Source: Rhodospirillales bacterium (GTDB lineage: Bacteria; Pseudomonadota; Alphaproteobacteria; Rhodospirillales; WMHbin7). From it: a DNA stretch of 64,000 bases. The stretch's first letter is position 1, and each line of letters opens with the position of its first letter. Where the stretch lies: assembly GCA_016215555.1 (NCBI GenBank), contig JACRJC010000006.1, forward strand, positions 37,395 to 101,394, in the 5' to 3' direction. A program made the position numbers and the translations under genes. The notes below the pieces were generated by a model, which was not told where the DNA came from, ran no database searches, and saw only the letters and a program-made list of their open reading frames with translations. Shown here piece after piece: positions 35,271-43,787 of this stretch.

Positions 35271-35341
35271 CGAACCCACGGTGGCATTGCTGCCACGCCG
35301 GTTTTCAAGACCGGTGCCTTAAACCGCTCGACCACCCTTCC
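35252..35341 (-). tRNA. tRNA-Ser (anticodon UGA)
   Basis: 90 bases including an encoded CCA. The acceptor stem is GGAAGGG with CCCTTCC and discriminator G. The anticodon stem-loop is CCGGT-CTTGAAA-ACCGG, giving anticodon UGA. The long variable arm (GTGGCAGCAATGCCAC) marks a class II tRNA, and the T-arm has GGGTTCGAATCCC. The 3' end faces the hydrogenase/kinase island. Confidence 0.97.
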
Positions 35342-35654
35342 TGGCAGGAGCCTAGCCGGTCATGAACGATCGTCCAACCATCATCGTCCAGCCCGGGTTG
35401 CAAGCGCTTGCGGTGGCGGTTTTTACCCCAGCCGGGGCGGGGGCGCAATGGGGTGCGGGTTGGGCCTGCGGCTCATGCGGCTTGACAAACGGGCCGCTTT
35501 CTCCTTTTTGAGGAGTAGCTTTACGGTAAGAATTCCCCCCACAAGAATTAGGCACCTCTTAGGTCGCAGCCCCAATATATTGACAACCGTCACAAATCTG
35601 TAATAATTACGCCGCCTATTCGGAAACGTCTCGGCCATCGATCAGGGGAAGTTT
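35342..35654. other. divergent intergenic region, tRNA-Ser to Nudix operon
   Basis: About 310 bases. It contains a 12-base perfect palindrome (GCAAGCGCTTGC, 35400-35411) on the tRNA promoter side and the Nudix promoter at 35580-35607. No coding frame is convincing. Confidence 0.4.
35580..35607 (+). promoter_or_regulatory. sigma-70-type promoter of the Nudix/DUF47/PiT operon
   Basis: TTGACA (35580-35585) is a perfect -35. A -10-like TAATAAT lies at 35601-35607 with a spacer of 15-16 bases. The predicted transcript start is about 40 bases before the TTG start at 35655. Confidence 0.55.
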
Positions 35655-36311
35655 TTGGGAAAGCGTCGCAATCTGATTCAATACGCCGCCATGCCGTTCC
35701 GGCAGGGCCAGGGTGAGCCCGAGGTGATGCTGGTCACCTCGCGCGAGACCAAGCGCTGGATTCTGCCCAAGGGCAATCCCAAGAAGAACACCAAATCCTT
35801 CATGGTCGCCGCCGAGGAAGCCTTCGAGGAGGCCGGTCTGAAGGGCAGGGCCAGTCAGAAGCCCTTTTACACCTTCGATTCCATCAAGCGCCTGAAATCC
35901 GGCAAACAGGTGCCTTGCCGGGTGCGGGTCTTTTCGCTGGCCGTCAAGAAACAGGCCGAACGCTGGCCGGAAAAGGGCGAGCGCGAAAGGGCCTGGATGA
36001 GCTTTGCCGAAGCCGCGCACAATGCCGGCGAGGCGGGGCTGGTGCTGTTGTTCCTGGAACTGGCCGCCGATCCCGAGGGAGCCTTGGCCCGCTTGAAGCC
36101 GCTCGGCTTGGCGGCCAAGGGAAAATCCAAATCCAAACCGAAATCGAAGGCCAAGGGGAAGTTGACCCCCAAGGATCCGCCAAAGACGAGCAAAGCGAAA
36201 ACGAAAACGAAAAAGAAGCCGAAATCTGCCCCTGCGATCAAGCCGGAACCGAAGTCGAAAACCAAGGCCAAGCCGAAAACAAAAACAAAAACCAAAAATG
36301 GAGCCGCCTGA
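35655..36311 (+). CDS. Nudix hydrolase with long lysine-rich tail
   Basis: 218 residues. The Nudix region covers about 5-145, with a partly degenerate Nudix box (FMVAAEEAFEEAGLKG, Glu where the usual Arg stands). The motif ILPKGNPKKN before it resembles diadenosine/diphosphoinositol-polyphosphate-type Nudix enzymes. The last 70 residues are almost only Lys, Ser, Thr, Pro and Ala, histone-H1-like. The start is TTG at 35655, close behind AGGGGAAG; an internal ATG at 35691 is the alternative. The stop overlaps the DUF47 start (TGATG). Context with a phosphate transporter suggests a phosphate-rich substrate (inference). Confidence 0.82.
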   Translation: MGKRRNLIQYAAMPFRQGQGEPEVMLVTSRETKRWILPKGNPKKNTKSFMVAAEEAFEEAGLKGRASQKPFYTFDSIKRLKSGKQVPCRVRVFSLAVKKQAERWPEKGERERAWMSFAEAAHNAGEAGLVLLFLELAADPEGALARLKPLGLAAKGKSKSKPKSKAKGKLTPKDPPKTSKAKTKTKKKPKSAPAIKPEPKSKTKAKPKTKTKTKNGAA

Positions 36312-36952
36312 TGCGCTTTATCCGCTATCTGATGCCCAGGGAAGAGCGTTTCATCGAGTATTTTTCGGCTCATGCCGGCTGCATCGTCACCGCCTCGGTG
36401 GCGCTTCGCGCCATGATGAAGGCCACCAGCGCCGACGAGCGCGAGAAGCATTTCAAGGATGTGTGCCGCATCGAGGGCGAGGCCGACATGGTGGCGCGCG
36501 AAACCATGGTGGCGCTGCATCGGGCCTTCATCACGCCGTTCGACCGTTCGGACATTCACGCGCTGTCCAGCGCGCTTGACGACGCCGTCGATCTGATCGA
36601 GGAAGTGGCGCAGCATGCAGTGCTGTACCGCGTCACCAGCTTCAGCCCGGTCATGCTGGAAATGTGCACCATGATCGAGGATGGCGGCCGTTTGCTGACC
36701 GAGGCCATTCCGCTGCTGACCAATATTTCGCGCAATGCCGAGCGCATCAACGCCTTGTGCGAGCGCGTGGGCCGCATCGAAAGCGAGGCCGACCATGTAC
36801 TGCGCCGGGCGCTGTCGGATCTGATCGCCCAAGAGCCGCCTCCCATCGAATTCCTGGGCCGCAAGGAAGTGTATGAACTGTTGGAAACCGTGACTGACCG
36901 TTGCGACGACGTCTCGGATCTCATGGAAGGCATTCTGCTCGACCACGTCTAA
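36311..36952 (+). CDS. DUF47/PhoU-like protein, PiT accessory factor
   Basis: 213 residues, all-helical, of the DUF47 (PhoU-like, TIGR00153) family. Typical stretches are MPREERFIEYFSAHA, CRIEGEADMVARET and RCDDVSDLMEGILLDHV; the conserved acidic residues probably bind metal. Genes of this family almost always sit directly before a PiT phosphate permease, as here, and are thought to control it. The start overlaps the Nudix stop. Confidence 0.9.
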   Translation: MRFIRYLMPREERFIEYFSAHAGCIVTASVALRAMMKATSADEREKHFKDVCRIEGEADMVARETMVALHRAFITPFDRSDIHALSSALDDAVDLIEEVAQHAVLYRVTSFSPVMLEMCTMIEDGGRLLTEAIPLLTNISRNAERINALCERVGRIESEADHVLRRALSDLIAQEPPPIEFLGRKEVYELLETVTDRCDDVSDLMEGILLDHV

Positions 36953-36990
36953 GCCTAAGTCTTTCTTTCCGCCAAGAAAACCCGGTCTAC

Positions 36991-37998
36991 ATGGACGCCA
37001 TGACGCTCACCCTGCCGGCCTTGATCGGCATCATCGCCATTGCCCTGGCCTTCGATTTCATCAACGGCCTGCACGATGCCGCCAATTCCATCGCCACCGT
37101 GGTGTCCACGCGCGTCCTGCCGCCCAAATGGGCCGTCGCCTGGGCGGCGTTCTTCAATTTCATCGCCTTCATGTTCTTCGGCCTGCATGTGGCGCAGACG
37201 GTGGGGACCGGTATCGTCTCGCCCAGCGTCATCGATCCGGTGGTGATTCTGGCCGCGCTGCTGGGCGCCATCGCCTGGAACCTGTTTACCTGGTGGCTGG
37301 GCTTTCCCTCGTCCAGCTCGCATGCCCTGATCGGCGGCATCGCCGGCGCCGGCCTGGCCAAGGCCGGCACCGACGCCATCGTGCTGTCGGGCTTCGCCAA
37401 GACCGGATTCGCCATCGTGCTTTCGCCGGTGGTCGGATTTCTTCTGGCTCTGGTGATGATCGTCATCGTTTCTTGGATCTGCCATCGCATGATTCCCACC
37501 CAGGTCGATCGCAAGTTCCGCCTGTTTCAGCTTGTTTCGGCGGCCCTGTATTCCCTGGGCCATGGCGGCAACGACGCTCAGAAGACGATGGGCATCATCG
37601 CCGTGCTGCTTTTCACCCAGGGCCATCTTGGCGACACATTCTACGTGCCCGGCTGGGTCATCATTTCGGCGCAGATCGCCATGGGCCTGGGCACCTTGTT
37701 CGGCGGCTGGCGCATCGTGAAAACCATGGGCTCGAAGATCACCGATCTGAAGCCCTTCCAAGGCTTCTGCGCCGAAACGGCAGGGGCCATGACCCTGTTC
37801 GGGGCCACCTGGCTGGGGATTCCGGTTTCGACCACCCACACCATCACCGGCGCCATCGTCGGGGTGGGCTCGGCTAGGCGCATGTCGGCGGTGCGCTGGA
37901 CCCTGGCCGCCAACATCGTCTGGGCCTGGATATTCACCATTCCGGCGGCGGGCGGCATCGCCTATGGCCTCTATGCGCTGACGGTCTTTTTCTATTAA
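36991..37998 (+). CDS. pit: PiT-family inorganic phosphate transporter
   Basis: 335 residues with about ten membrane segments. The two PiT signatures are present: FDFINGLHDAANSIATVVST near the N-terminus and LGHGGNDAQKTMG in the second half. The paired motifs FPSSSSHALIGG and VSTTHTITGAIVG are also present. It imports phosphate (as metal-phosphate) driven by protons or sodium. The ATG at 36991 has no clear ribosome binding site; an ATG at 37000 is possible. It is third in the operon after the Nudix and DUF47 genes. Confidence 0.95.
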   Translation: MDAMTLTLPALIGIIAIALAFDFINGLHDAANSIATVVSTRVLPPKWAVAWAAFFNFIAFMFFGLHVAQTVGTGIVSPSVIDPVVILAALLGAIAWNLFTWWLGFPSSSSHALIGGIAGAGLAKAGTDAIVLSGFAKTGFAIVLSPVVGFLLALVMIVIVSWICHRMIPTQVDRKFRLFQLVSAALYSLGHGGNDAQKTMGIIAVLLFTQGHLGDTFYVPGWVIISAQIAMGLGTLFGGWRIVKTMGSKITDLKPFQGFCAETAGAMTLFGATWLGIPVSTTHTITGAIVGVGSARRMSAVRWTLAANIVWAWIFTIPAAGGIAYGLYALTVFFY

Positions 37999-38007
37999 AC
38001 TTCGGGG

Positions 38008-38799
38008 ATGGACTTCATCCTTTCCAAAGCGCTGTGGCTGGCGGTCAATCCCGGCAATCTGCTGCTGCTTTTGTTGATCGCCGCCGTGGCGCTGCTTTTC
38101 ACGAAACGTCGTTTCGCCTGGGGGCGGAGACTGGCCGCGCTGATAACGGCGCTGCTGCTTGTCTTGTCCACCTTGCCGCTGGGACGCTGGCTGTTCGTGC
38201 CCCTGGAAACCCGTTTTCCGGCTCAGGAATTGCCCGGGAAAGTCGATGGCATCGTGGTGCTGGGCGGTTTCGTCGATACGGTGACCAGTCAGAAGACCGG
38301 GCAGGTCGAGTTGGGCGGGGCCATCGAACGCCTGTTCGCCCTGATCGACTTGTCGCAACGCTATCCCCAGGCCAGGATCGTTTTCTCGGGCGGCTCGGGC
38401 AGCGTTCTGTATCCCGAGGCCCGCGAGGCGCCGCTGGTCAAGAAGCTCCTGACCGGCATTTCTCTGGACACCGCCCGCATCCAGTTCGAGGACCGCTCGC
38501 GCAATACTCATGAAAACGCCGTCTATGCCAAGCCGATGGCCAACCCGACGAAGGACGAAAACTGGCTGCTGGTGACCTCGGCGGCGCATATGCCCCGGGC
38601 CATGGGCTGTTTTCGCCAACAGGGCTGGCCGGTTCAGGCTTGGCCCGTCGATCACATCACCGATGGCAGTTACGGACTTGGCCTCGATTTCAACCTGTCG
38701 GGCCGGCTGGGATTGCTGGGCTCGGCCATTCATGAATGGCTGGGGCTGCTTTCCTATTACGTGATGGGCCGTAGCGACGCCCTTTTTCCCGCCCCTTGA
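38008..38799 (+). CDS. DUF218 (YdcF/ElyC/SanA-like) membrane protein
   Basis: 263 residues. Two N-terminal membrane segments (about 10-30 and 43-60) are followed by a DUF218 domain (GIVVLGGFVDT, IVFSGGSG, RNTHENAVYA, LLVTSAAHMPRAMGCF). Relatives act in envelope integrity and lipid-carrier recycling (ElyC, SanA), but the exact reaction is unknown. It follows the PiT gene by nine bases and may be read through from it. Confidence 0.85.
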   Translation: MDFILSKALWLAVNPGNLLLLLLIAAVALLFTKRRFAWGRRLAALITALLLVLSTLPLGRWLFVPLETRFPAQELPGKVDGIVVLGGFVDTVTSQKTGQVELGGAIERLFALIDLSQRYPQARIVFSGGSGSVLYPEAREAPLVKKLLTGISLDTARIQFEDRSRNTHENAVYAKPMANPTKDENWLLVTSAAHMPRAMGCFRQQGWPVQAWPVDHITDGSYGLGLDFNLSGRLGLLGSAIHEWLGLLSYYVMGRSDALFPAP

Positions 38800-38852
38800 G
38801 AAAACAGCCGTTTTCTGCGAAAAGGACGCCTGCTTAAAGGAAGGTTCCAATC

Positions 38853-39878
38853 ATGCGCCGATTCCCCTTATTCCTGATTCCGCTGGTTTTCCTGGCCGCC
38901 TGCGCCCCCAGCCCGACCGAACCGGTGACGGAAAAGGATGGCAAGCCCGCCGATTTGGGCCAGCCCGAAGGGCCGAAGCCGGAATTCGCGGTCTGGCTGG
39001 CCAATCTCAAGAAACAAGCCAGATGGGCTGGGATCAGGGAAGAGACGCTGTCGGCGGCGCTGGACAATGTGCAGCCGATTCCCCGCGTCCTCGAACTCGA
39101 CAAGGCGCAGCCGGAATTCAAGCTCACCTTCAGGAAATACATGGAGCGGGTGGTGCCTTTGTCCCGAGTCGAGAAGGGGCGCAAGATGATGAAGACGCAT
39201 GCCGATTTGCTGCGCGAGATCAGCGCCAAATATGGCGTTCCGGCCCGTTTCGTGGTGGCGCTGTGGGGCATCGAAACCGATTTCGGGCGCGTCACCGGCG
39301 GTTTTCCGGTGATTCCCGCCCTGGCCACCCTGGCCTATGACGGACGGCGTTCGGCCTTCTTTCGCGGCGAATTGATGAACGCGCTGCAAATCCTCGATCA
39401 GGGCCATATCGCCCCCGCCGCCATGGTCGGCTCCTGGGCCGGCGCCATGGGCCAGGTGCAGTTCATGCCCTCCAGCTTCTTGAAATACGCCGTTGACGAG
39501 GATGGCGACGGACGGCGCGACATCTGGGGCACGACGCCCGACGCCCTGGCCAGTGCGGCCAATTATCTGTCCAAGCTGGGCTGGCGCGACGATTACGGCT
39601 GGGGGCGGGAAGTGCGCACGCCGGCTGGCTTCGATGCCGCCCTGCTGGGTTTGGAAACCCGCAAAAGCCTGGAAGAATGGGATAATCTGGGCGTGACCGC
39701 CGAGGACGGGCAGCCTTTGCCCAAGCGCCATCTGAACGCCTCGATCATCTCGCCCGAATCCGGCGCCGACGACCGTTTCCTGATTTATGACAATTACCGC
39801 ATCATCATGAAGTGGAACCGTTCGCATTTCTTCGCTCTGGCCGTCGGACATCTTGCCGACCGCATCGGCTCGCCTTAA
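38853..39878 (+). CDS. lytic murein transglycosylase, MltB family, lipoprotein
   Basis: 341 residues. A lipoprotein signal (LVFLAACAPS, lipobox Cys about residue 17) is followed by an MltB-type domain. ALWGIETDFGRVTGG contains the catalytic Glu, and GAMGQVQFMPSSFLKYAVD and ANYLSKLGWRDDYGWG are family signatures. It cleaves the glycan strand of peptidoglycan at the outer-membrane side. AAGGAAGG precedes the ATG. It has no extra C-terminal peptidoglycan-binding domain. Confidence 0.93.
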   Translation: MRRFPLFLIPLVFLAACAPSPTEPVTEKDGKPADLGQPEGPKPEFAVWLANLKKQARWAGIREETLSAALDNVQPIPRVLELDKAQPEFKLTFRKYMERVVPLSRVEKGRKMMKTHADLLREISAKYGVPARFVVALWGIETDFGRVTGGFPVIPALATLAYDGRRSAFFRGELMNALQILDQGHIAPAAMVGSWAGAMGQVQFMPSSFLKYAVDEDGDGRRDIWGTTPDALASAANYLSKLGWRDDYGWGREVRTPAGFDAALLGLETRKSLEEWDNLGVTAEDGQPLPKRHLNASIISPESGADDRFLIYDNYRIIMKWNRSHFFALAVGHLADRIGSP

Positions 39879-39918
39879 TATACCATCCCTATTTTGATCC
39901 GGATGGAAGCGACACAAG

Positions 39919-40866
39919 ATGCTGGGTAAATTGCGCAAGCAGGCGGCATTGGCCCTGGGACTGGCGCTGGCCTTGGGAGCCTGTTCCGAGGCCAGGCTGG
40001 CCATGCATGCGACCAAGGTCGGCAACGACGCCAGTGCGCTGCCGGGCGTCTACAAGGTCGGCAATCCCTATCAGATCAACGGCATCTGGTACTATCCGGC
40101 CGAGGATTACACTTACGACGAAACCGGCATCGCTTCCTGGTACGGCCCCGGCTTTCACCAGAAATCCACGGCCAACGGCGAAACCTTCGATCAGAACGAC
40201 GTGACGGCGGCGCATCGTACCTTGCCCATGCCCAGCTTGGTGCGGGTGACCAATCTCGACAATGGCCGCGTGCTGGTGGTGCGCGTCAATGATCGCGGTC
40301 CTTATGCCCAGGGGCGGATATTGGATCTGTCGCGGCGCTCGGCGCAGTTGCTGGGTTTCGAAGGCAAAGGCACGGCGCATGTGCGCGTGCAGGTTCTGCC
40401 CGAGGAAAGCCGCCAACTGGCGGCGGCTTATGCTGGGCAGAGCGCCAACAAGGGAACGCAGGTGGCGGCGGCGCCGCGCGAAAGCGTTTCGGCGCAATCG
40501 CTGGAGGGCGCCCCGGCGTCGGCTCCGCCCAAGACCGTGACCACGGCTTCGACTCAGCCGGCGAAATCCTCGGCCATTACATCGGCGCCGCTTCCTGACT
40601 TGAAGGCCCAGCCGGTGCAGCAGGTGGCGCCGCGCTCGACCAATATGTTCATCCAGGCCGGATCTTTCGCCCGCTATGACAATGCGCAACGCCTAAGCGC
40701 CCGCTTGTCGACGGTGGGCCAGGCCAGCATCACCCAGGTCAATATCGGCCAGCAGCCGATGTTTCGCGTGCGCATCGGCCCCATCGCCAGCCTGGACGAT
40801 GCCGACCGCATGCTCGATCAGATCGTGCGTTCGGGCGCTCCCGACGCCCGCCTGATCGTCGATTGA
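39919..40866 (+). CDS. rlpA: RlpA-like septal lipoprotein with SPOR domain
   Basis: 315 residues. Lipobox LALGACSEA, then a double-psi beta-barrel (GIASWYGPGFHQKSTANGE, VRVNDRGPYAQGRILDLS), a low-complexity linker, and a C-terminal SPOR domain (MFIQAGSFARYDNAQRL, FRVRIGPIAS). RlpA cleaves stripped (denuded) glycan strands at the division site, where SPOR directs it. It sits between two other wall enzymes in the same direction. Confidence 0.93.
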   Translation: MLGKLRKQAALALGLALALGACSEARLAMHATKVGNDASALPGVYKVGNPYQINGIWYYPAEDYTYDETGIASWYGPGFHQKSTANGETFDQNDVTAAHRTLPMPSLVRVTNLDNGRVLVVRVNDRGPYAQGRILDLSRRSAQLLGFEGKGTAHVRVQVLPEESRQLAAAYAGQSANKGTQVAAAPRESVSAQSLEGAPASAPPKTVTTASTQPAKSSAITSAPLPDLKAQPVQQVAPRSTNMFIQAGSFARYDNAQRLSARLSTVGQASITQVNIGQQPMFRVRIGPIASLDDADRMLDQIVRSGAPDARLIVD

Positions 40867-40885
40867 CGACGATTGAAGGATGACG

Positions 40886-42019
40886 ATGCCCTTGTTTCTG
40901 CGCATGACGATACTTGCCGTCCTGGCCCTGACGATTCCTTTTCGGGCGCAGGCCATGGACACCAACGCCCAACAGGCGGTGATGATCGATTATCGGACCG
41001 GCGCGGTTCTGCTGTCGAAGAATGCCGACGAGTTGATGGCGCCCTCGTCGATGAGCAAACTGATGACCATCTACATGCTTTTCGACGCCGTGAAGCGCGG
41101 CGCCGTCAGGCTGGACGACAGCTTCGCCGTCAGCCAAAAGGCCTGGCGGATGGGCGGTTCGAAGATGTTCGTCAAAGTGGGCGACAAGGTGCGGGTGGAA
41201 GACCTGGTTCGCGGCATCATCATCCAGTCGGGCAACGACGCTTGCGTGGTGGTGGCTGAAGGCTTGGCCCATAGCGAGGCCAGTTTCGCCGACGACATGA
41301 CCGCCAAGGGACATGCCCTGGGCTTGAAACATTCGAATTTCAAGAACGCCAGCGGCTGGCCCGACCCCGAACATCTGATGACAGCCGAAGACCTGGCGAT
41401 CCTGGCCCGTCGCCTGATCGCCGATTTCCCGGAATATTACCATTATTTCGGCGAGACCGAATTCACCTATGGCGGCATCACCCAGCCCAACCGCAATCTG
41501 CTGCTGGAACGCAATCTGGGCGTCGATGGTTTGAAGACCGGCCATACCGAGGCTGGCGGTTTCGGCATTGTCATTTCCGGCACACGCGAGGGCAAGCGGC
41601 TGATCCTGGCCGTCAACGGTCTTTCCAGCATGAAGGAGCGCATCGAGGAGGCGGGGCGTCTGCTCGATTGGGGCTTTCGCGAATATGACAATGTCGCTCT
41701 TTTCAAGGCGGGTGAGGTGGTGACCGAGGCCCCGGTCTGGCTGGGCGATAGGCCGCAGGTGGCGATGGCGATCAGCCAGAGGGTGGAACTGACCGTCCCC
41801 AAGCGGGCCCGCAAGGGCATGAAGGTGGCGGTGGAAATGATGTCGCCGGTTTCGGCCCCTGTCGCCAAGGGCGCCGTGATCGGCAAGCTGGTGGTTTCCG
41901 GTCCCGAACTTCAAACCCTGGAATATCCCCTGCGGGCCACGGAACCCGTCGATCGCCTGGGTTTCTTCGGCCGTCTCGTCGCCGCCTTCAAATATATCGT
42001 CTGGGGCCCGAATGGGTAA
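40886..42019 (+). CDS. D-alanyl-D-alanine carboxypeptidase (DacA/DacC type)
   Basis: 377 residues with an N-terminal signal peptide (ILAVLALTIPFRAQA). The penicillin-binding motifs are complete: SMSK (catalytic Ser), SGN in IQSGNDACV, and KTG in GLKTGHTEAGG. The C-terminal part is the beta-rich PBP5-like domain and the end (RLVAAFKYIVWG) could be amphipathic. It removes the terminal D-Ala from peptidoglycan stems. The ATG at 40886 is six bases after GAAGG; an ATG at 40880 adds two residues but lies too close to that site. Confidence 0.92.
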   Translation: MPLFLRMTILAVLALTIPFRAQAMDTNAQQAVMIDYRTGAVLLSKNADELMAPSSMSKLMTIYMLFDAVKRGAVRLDDSFAVSQKAWRMGGSKMFVKVGDKVRVEDLVRGIIIQSGNDACVVVAEGLAHSEASFADDMTAKGHALGLKHSNFKNASGWPDPEHLMTAEDLAILARRLIADFPEYYHYFGETEFTYGGITQPNRNLLLERNLGVDGLKTGHTEAGGFGIVISGTREGKRLILAVNGLSSMKERIEEAGRLLDWGFREYDNVALFKAGEVVTEAPVWLGDRPQVAMAISQRVELTVPKRARKGMKVAVEMMSPVSAPVAKGAVIGKLVVSGPELQTLEYPLRATEPVDRLGFFGRLVAAFKYIVWGPNG

Positions 42020-42051
42020 AAAGAGCTTGTATTTGCGCTCAAGCGCCGCGC

Positions 42052-42112
42052 GCACGCCTCCGGCGTGCTTGGCTCTCGCCAGGACGGAGCCTGGCGCGCC
42101 GCCCTTGGCGGC
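42052..42112. repeat. three tandem short hairpins between dac and tmk
   Basis: Three perfect G+C-rich stems follow each other: GCACGCC-TCC-GGCGTGC, GCCAGG-6-CCTGGC and GCCGCC-CTT-GGCGGC. There is no T-run, so these do not look like a simple terminator. They lie directly before the tmk ribosome binding site and could slow transcription or protect mRNA ends. Confidence 0.55.
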
Positions 42113-42127
42113 GAATGAAGGAACAAG

Positions 42128-42760
42128 ATGACAAACGGAAAATTCATCACCCTCGAAGGCGGGGAGGGGGGCGGCAAATCGACCCAGGCCAACCGCCTGG
42201 CCTCGTTCCTGGAACGCCTTGGAAAGCGGGTGTTGCTGACCCGCGAACCGGGGGGAAGCCCGGGGGCCGAGGATATCCGCCAATTGCTGGTTTCCGGCGA
42301 GCCGGGGCGTTGGGACGCCATGGCCGAGGCTCTGCTGCACACGGCGGCCAGGCGCGACCATTTGCGGCGCACCGTTCTGCCCGCCCTGGAAACGGGGCAA
42401 TGGGTGATTTCCGATCGTTTCGTCGATTCCACCGTCGCCTATCAAGGTTATGGGCATGGCTTGGGGGCCGGGCGGGTGCAAGACATGCACAAGCTGGCCA
42501 ATGACGGGCTGATGCCGGACCTGACGCTGATTCTCGATCTGCCCGTGGAAGAGGGGCTGAAGCGCGCCAACCACAGGGGCGGCGGAGAAGACCGATATGA
42601 ACGCATGCGGATCGATTTCCACGAAAGATTGCGCCAAGGCTTCCTGGAGATCGCCTCCAAGGACCAGGAACGCTGTCGAATCGTCGATGCCAGCAAGAAT
42701 ATGGATGACGTGGCGGCGCAGATTCAGCAGATTGTTGCCGGGAAATTCGAATTGGCTTGA
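42128..42760 (+). CDS. tmk: thymidylate kinase
   Basis: 210 residues. P-loop GGEGGGKST, then the DR motif region (LLTREPGGSPGAEDIR) and SDRFVDSTVAYQGYG, all typical of dTMP kinase, which makes dTDP for DNA synthesis. GAAGGAACAAG precedes the ATG. In alphaproteobacteria tmk commonly follows a dac gene and precedes holB; here mlaA lies between tmk and holB. Confidence 0.95.
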   Translation: MTNGKFITLEGGEGGGKSTQANRLASFLERLGKRVLLTREPGGSPGAEDIRQLLVSGEPGRWDAMAEALLHTAARRDHLRRTVLPALETGQWVISDRFVDSTVAYQGYGHGLGAGRVQDMHKLANDGLMPDLTLILDLPVEEGLKRANHRGGGEDRYERMRIDFHERLRQGFLEIASKDQERCRIVDASKNMDDVAAQIQQIVAGKFELA

Positions 42761-42817
42761 GACGGTTCAGGTGAACCTTCCGGCGCTTCGCAAAAAAAAG
42801 TCAGATTGGGGAACGGC

Positions 42818-43759
42818 ATGGGCATCCAGAAGTCTCTCTTGGCGGTTTGCGGCCTGTCCTTGTTGCTGCTGTCCGGCTGCGCCTCGGCGCCTCCCGAATC
42901 CGACAAGGCGGCCTATGCCGAATACAAGCAGACCAACGATCCCGGCGAGCCCACCAACCGAGCCATTTTCGCGGTCAATAAGGGGCTCGACGACTATGCC
43001 ATCAAGCCGGTGGCCAAGGGCTATCAGTATATTCCGCAGCCGGTTCGCAAAAGCATCCGCTCGTTCCTGACCAACATGCACGAGCCCTGGACCTTCATGA
43101 ACGAGGTGATGCAGGGCGAAATCAAGCGGTCGGGCCAGACATTGGGGCGCTTTTGCGTGAACACGACGGCGGGCGTTCTCGGCTTCTTCGACCTCATGGA
43201 CACGACCTTGGGGCCGGCGCATGAGGAAGATTTCGGCCAGACCCTGGCCGTTTGGGGCGTGGGCGAGGGGCCCTTCGTCACCTTGCCCATCCTTGGGCCT
43301 TCGAACCCCCGCGACGCCGTCGGCACGGTCGTCGGCTATGTGGCCGATCCCGCCAGTCTGGCCCTGGCCCTGGTGGTGCCGCCTGCGGGCATGGCGGGTA
43401 TCACAGTCGTCGGCGGCATCGACAAGCGCGAGAAATATCTGAAGGAACTGGACGAGGTCGAGCGCACCTCGCTGGATTATTACGCCTCGCTGCGCAGTCT
43501 GTACCGCCAGAAGCGCGACAGCGACATCCGCAACGGCGCCCCCGGCAAGATGCCGATGATCGACTACAACAGCATGTTCGACGAGCCTCAGCCCGTCTCC
43601 AGGGCGCCGTCGCAACCACCGGCGGCAGCCGCTTTCAGCCTTCCCGCCTTGACGCCGTACAGCCCCACGGCTCCCGCCGCCAGCCTCGGCGACGAGCAGC
43701 GGCAGATGGACGAGCTGCTGAAATCGATGCGGGCCCGGGTCAGCGGGCTGAAATCATAG
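42818..43759 (+). CDS. mlaA: MlaA/VacJ-like outer-membrane lipoprotein
   Basis: 313 residues. The lipoprotein signal ends in LLLLSGCASAPP, and the VacJ domain follows (DPGEPTNRAIFAVNKGLDDY, GRFCVNTTAGVLGFFD, EDFGQTLAVWGVGEGPF). MlaA removes mislocated phospholipids from the outer leaflet and hands them to the Mla pathway. The C-terminal 70 residues are Pro/Ala-rich and extra to the core domain. The ATG at 42818 is close behind GGGGAA; the TTG at 42806 is unlikely. No other mla gene lies nearby. Confidence 0.92.
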   Translation: MGIQKSLLAVCGLSLLLLSGCASAPPESDKAAYAEYKQTNDPGEPTNRAIFAVNKGLDDYAIKPVAKGYQYIPQPVRKSIRSFLTNMHEPWTFMNEVMQGEIKRSGQTLGRFCVNTTAGVLGFFDLMDTTLGPAHEEDFGQTLAVWGVGEGPFVTLPILGPSNPRDAVGTVVGYVADPASLALALVVPPAGMAGITVVGGIDKREKYLKELDEVERTSLDYYASLRSLYRQKRDSDIRNGAPGKMPMIDYNSMFDEPQPVSRAPSQPPAAAAFSLPALTPYSPTAPAASLGDEQRQMDELLKSMRARVSGLKS

Positions 43760-43787
43760 GGCGGCAAACTTATCGTTTCCGTCTATA

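Noticed and set aside
35060..35365. Open frame on the plus strand across the tRNA-Ser gene
   Set aside because: It reads the antisense of the tRNA (GWDSNPRWHCCHAGFQDRC), a well-known false ORF pattern.
36955..38850. 631-codon minus-strand frame opposite PiT and DUF218
   Set aside because: Antisense shadow rich in His, Gln and Arg, with no domain and two real genes on the other strand.
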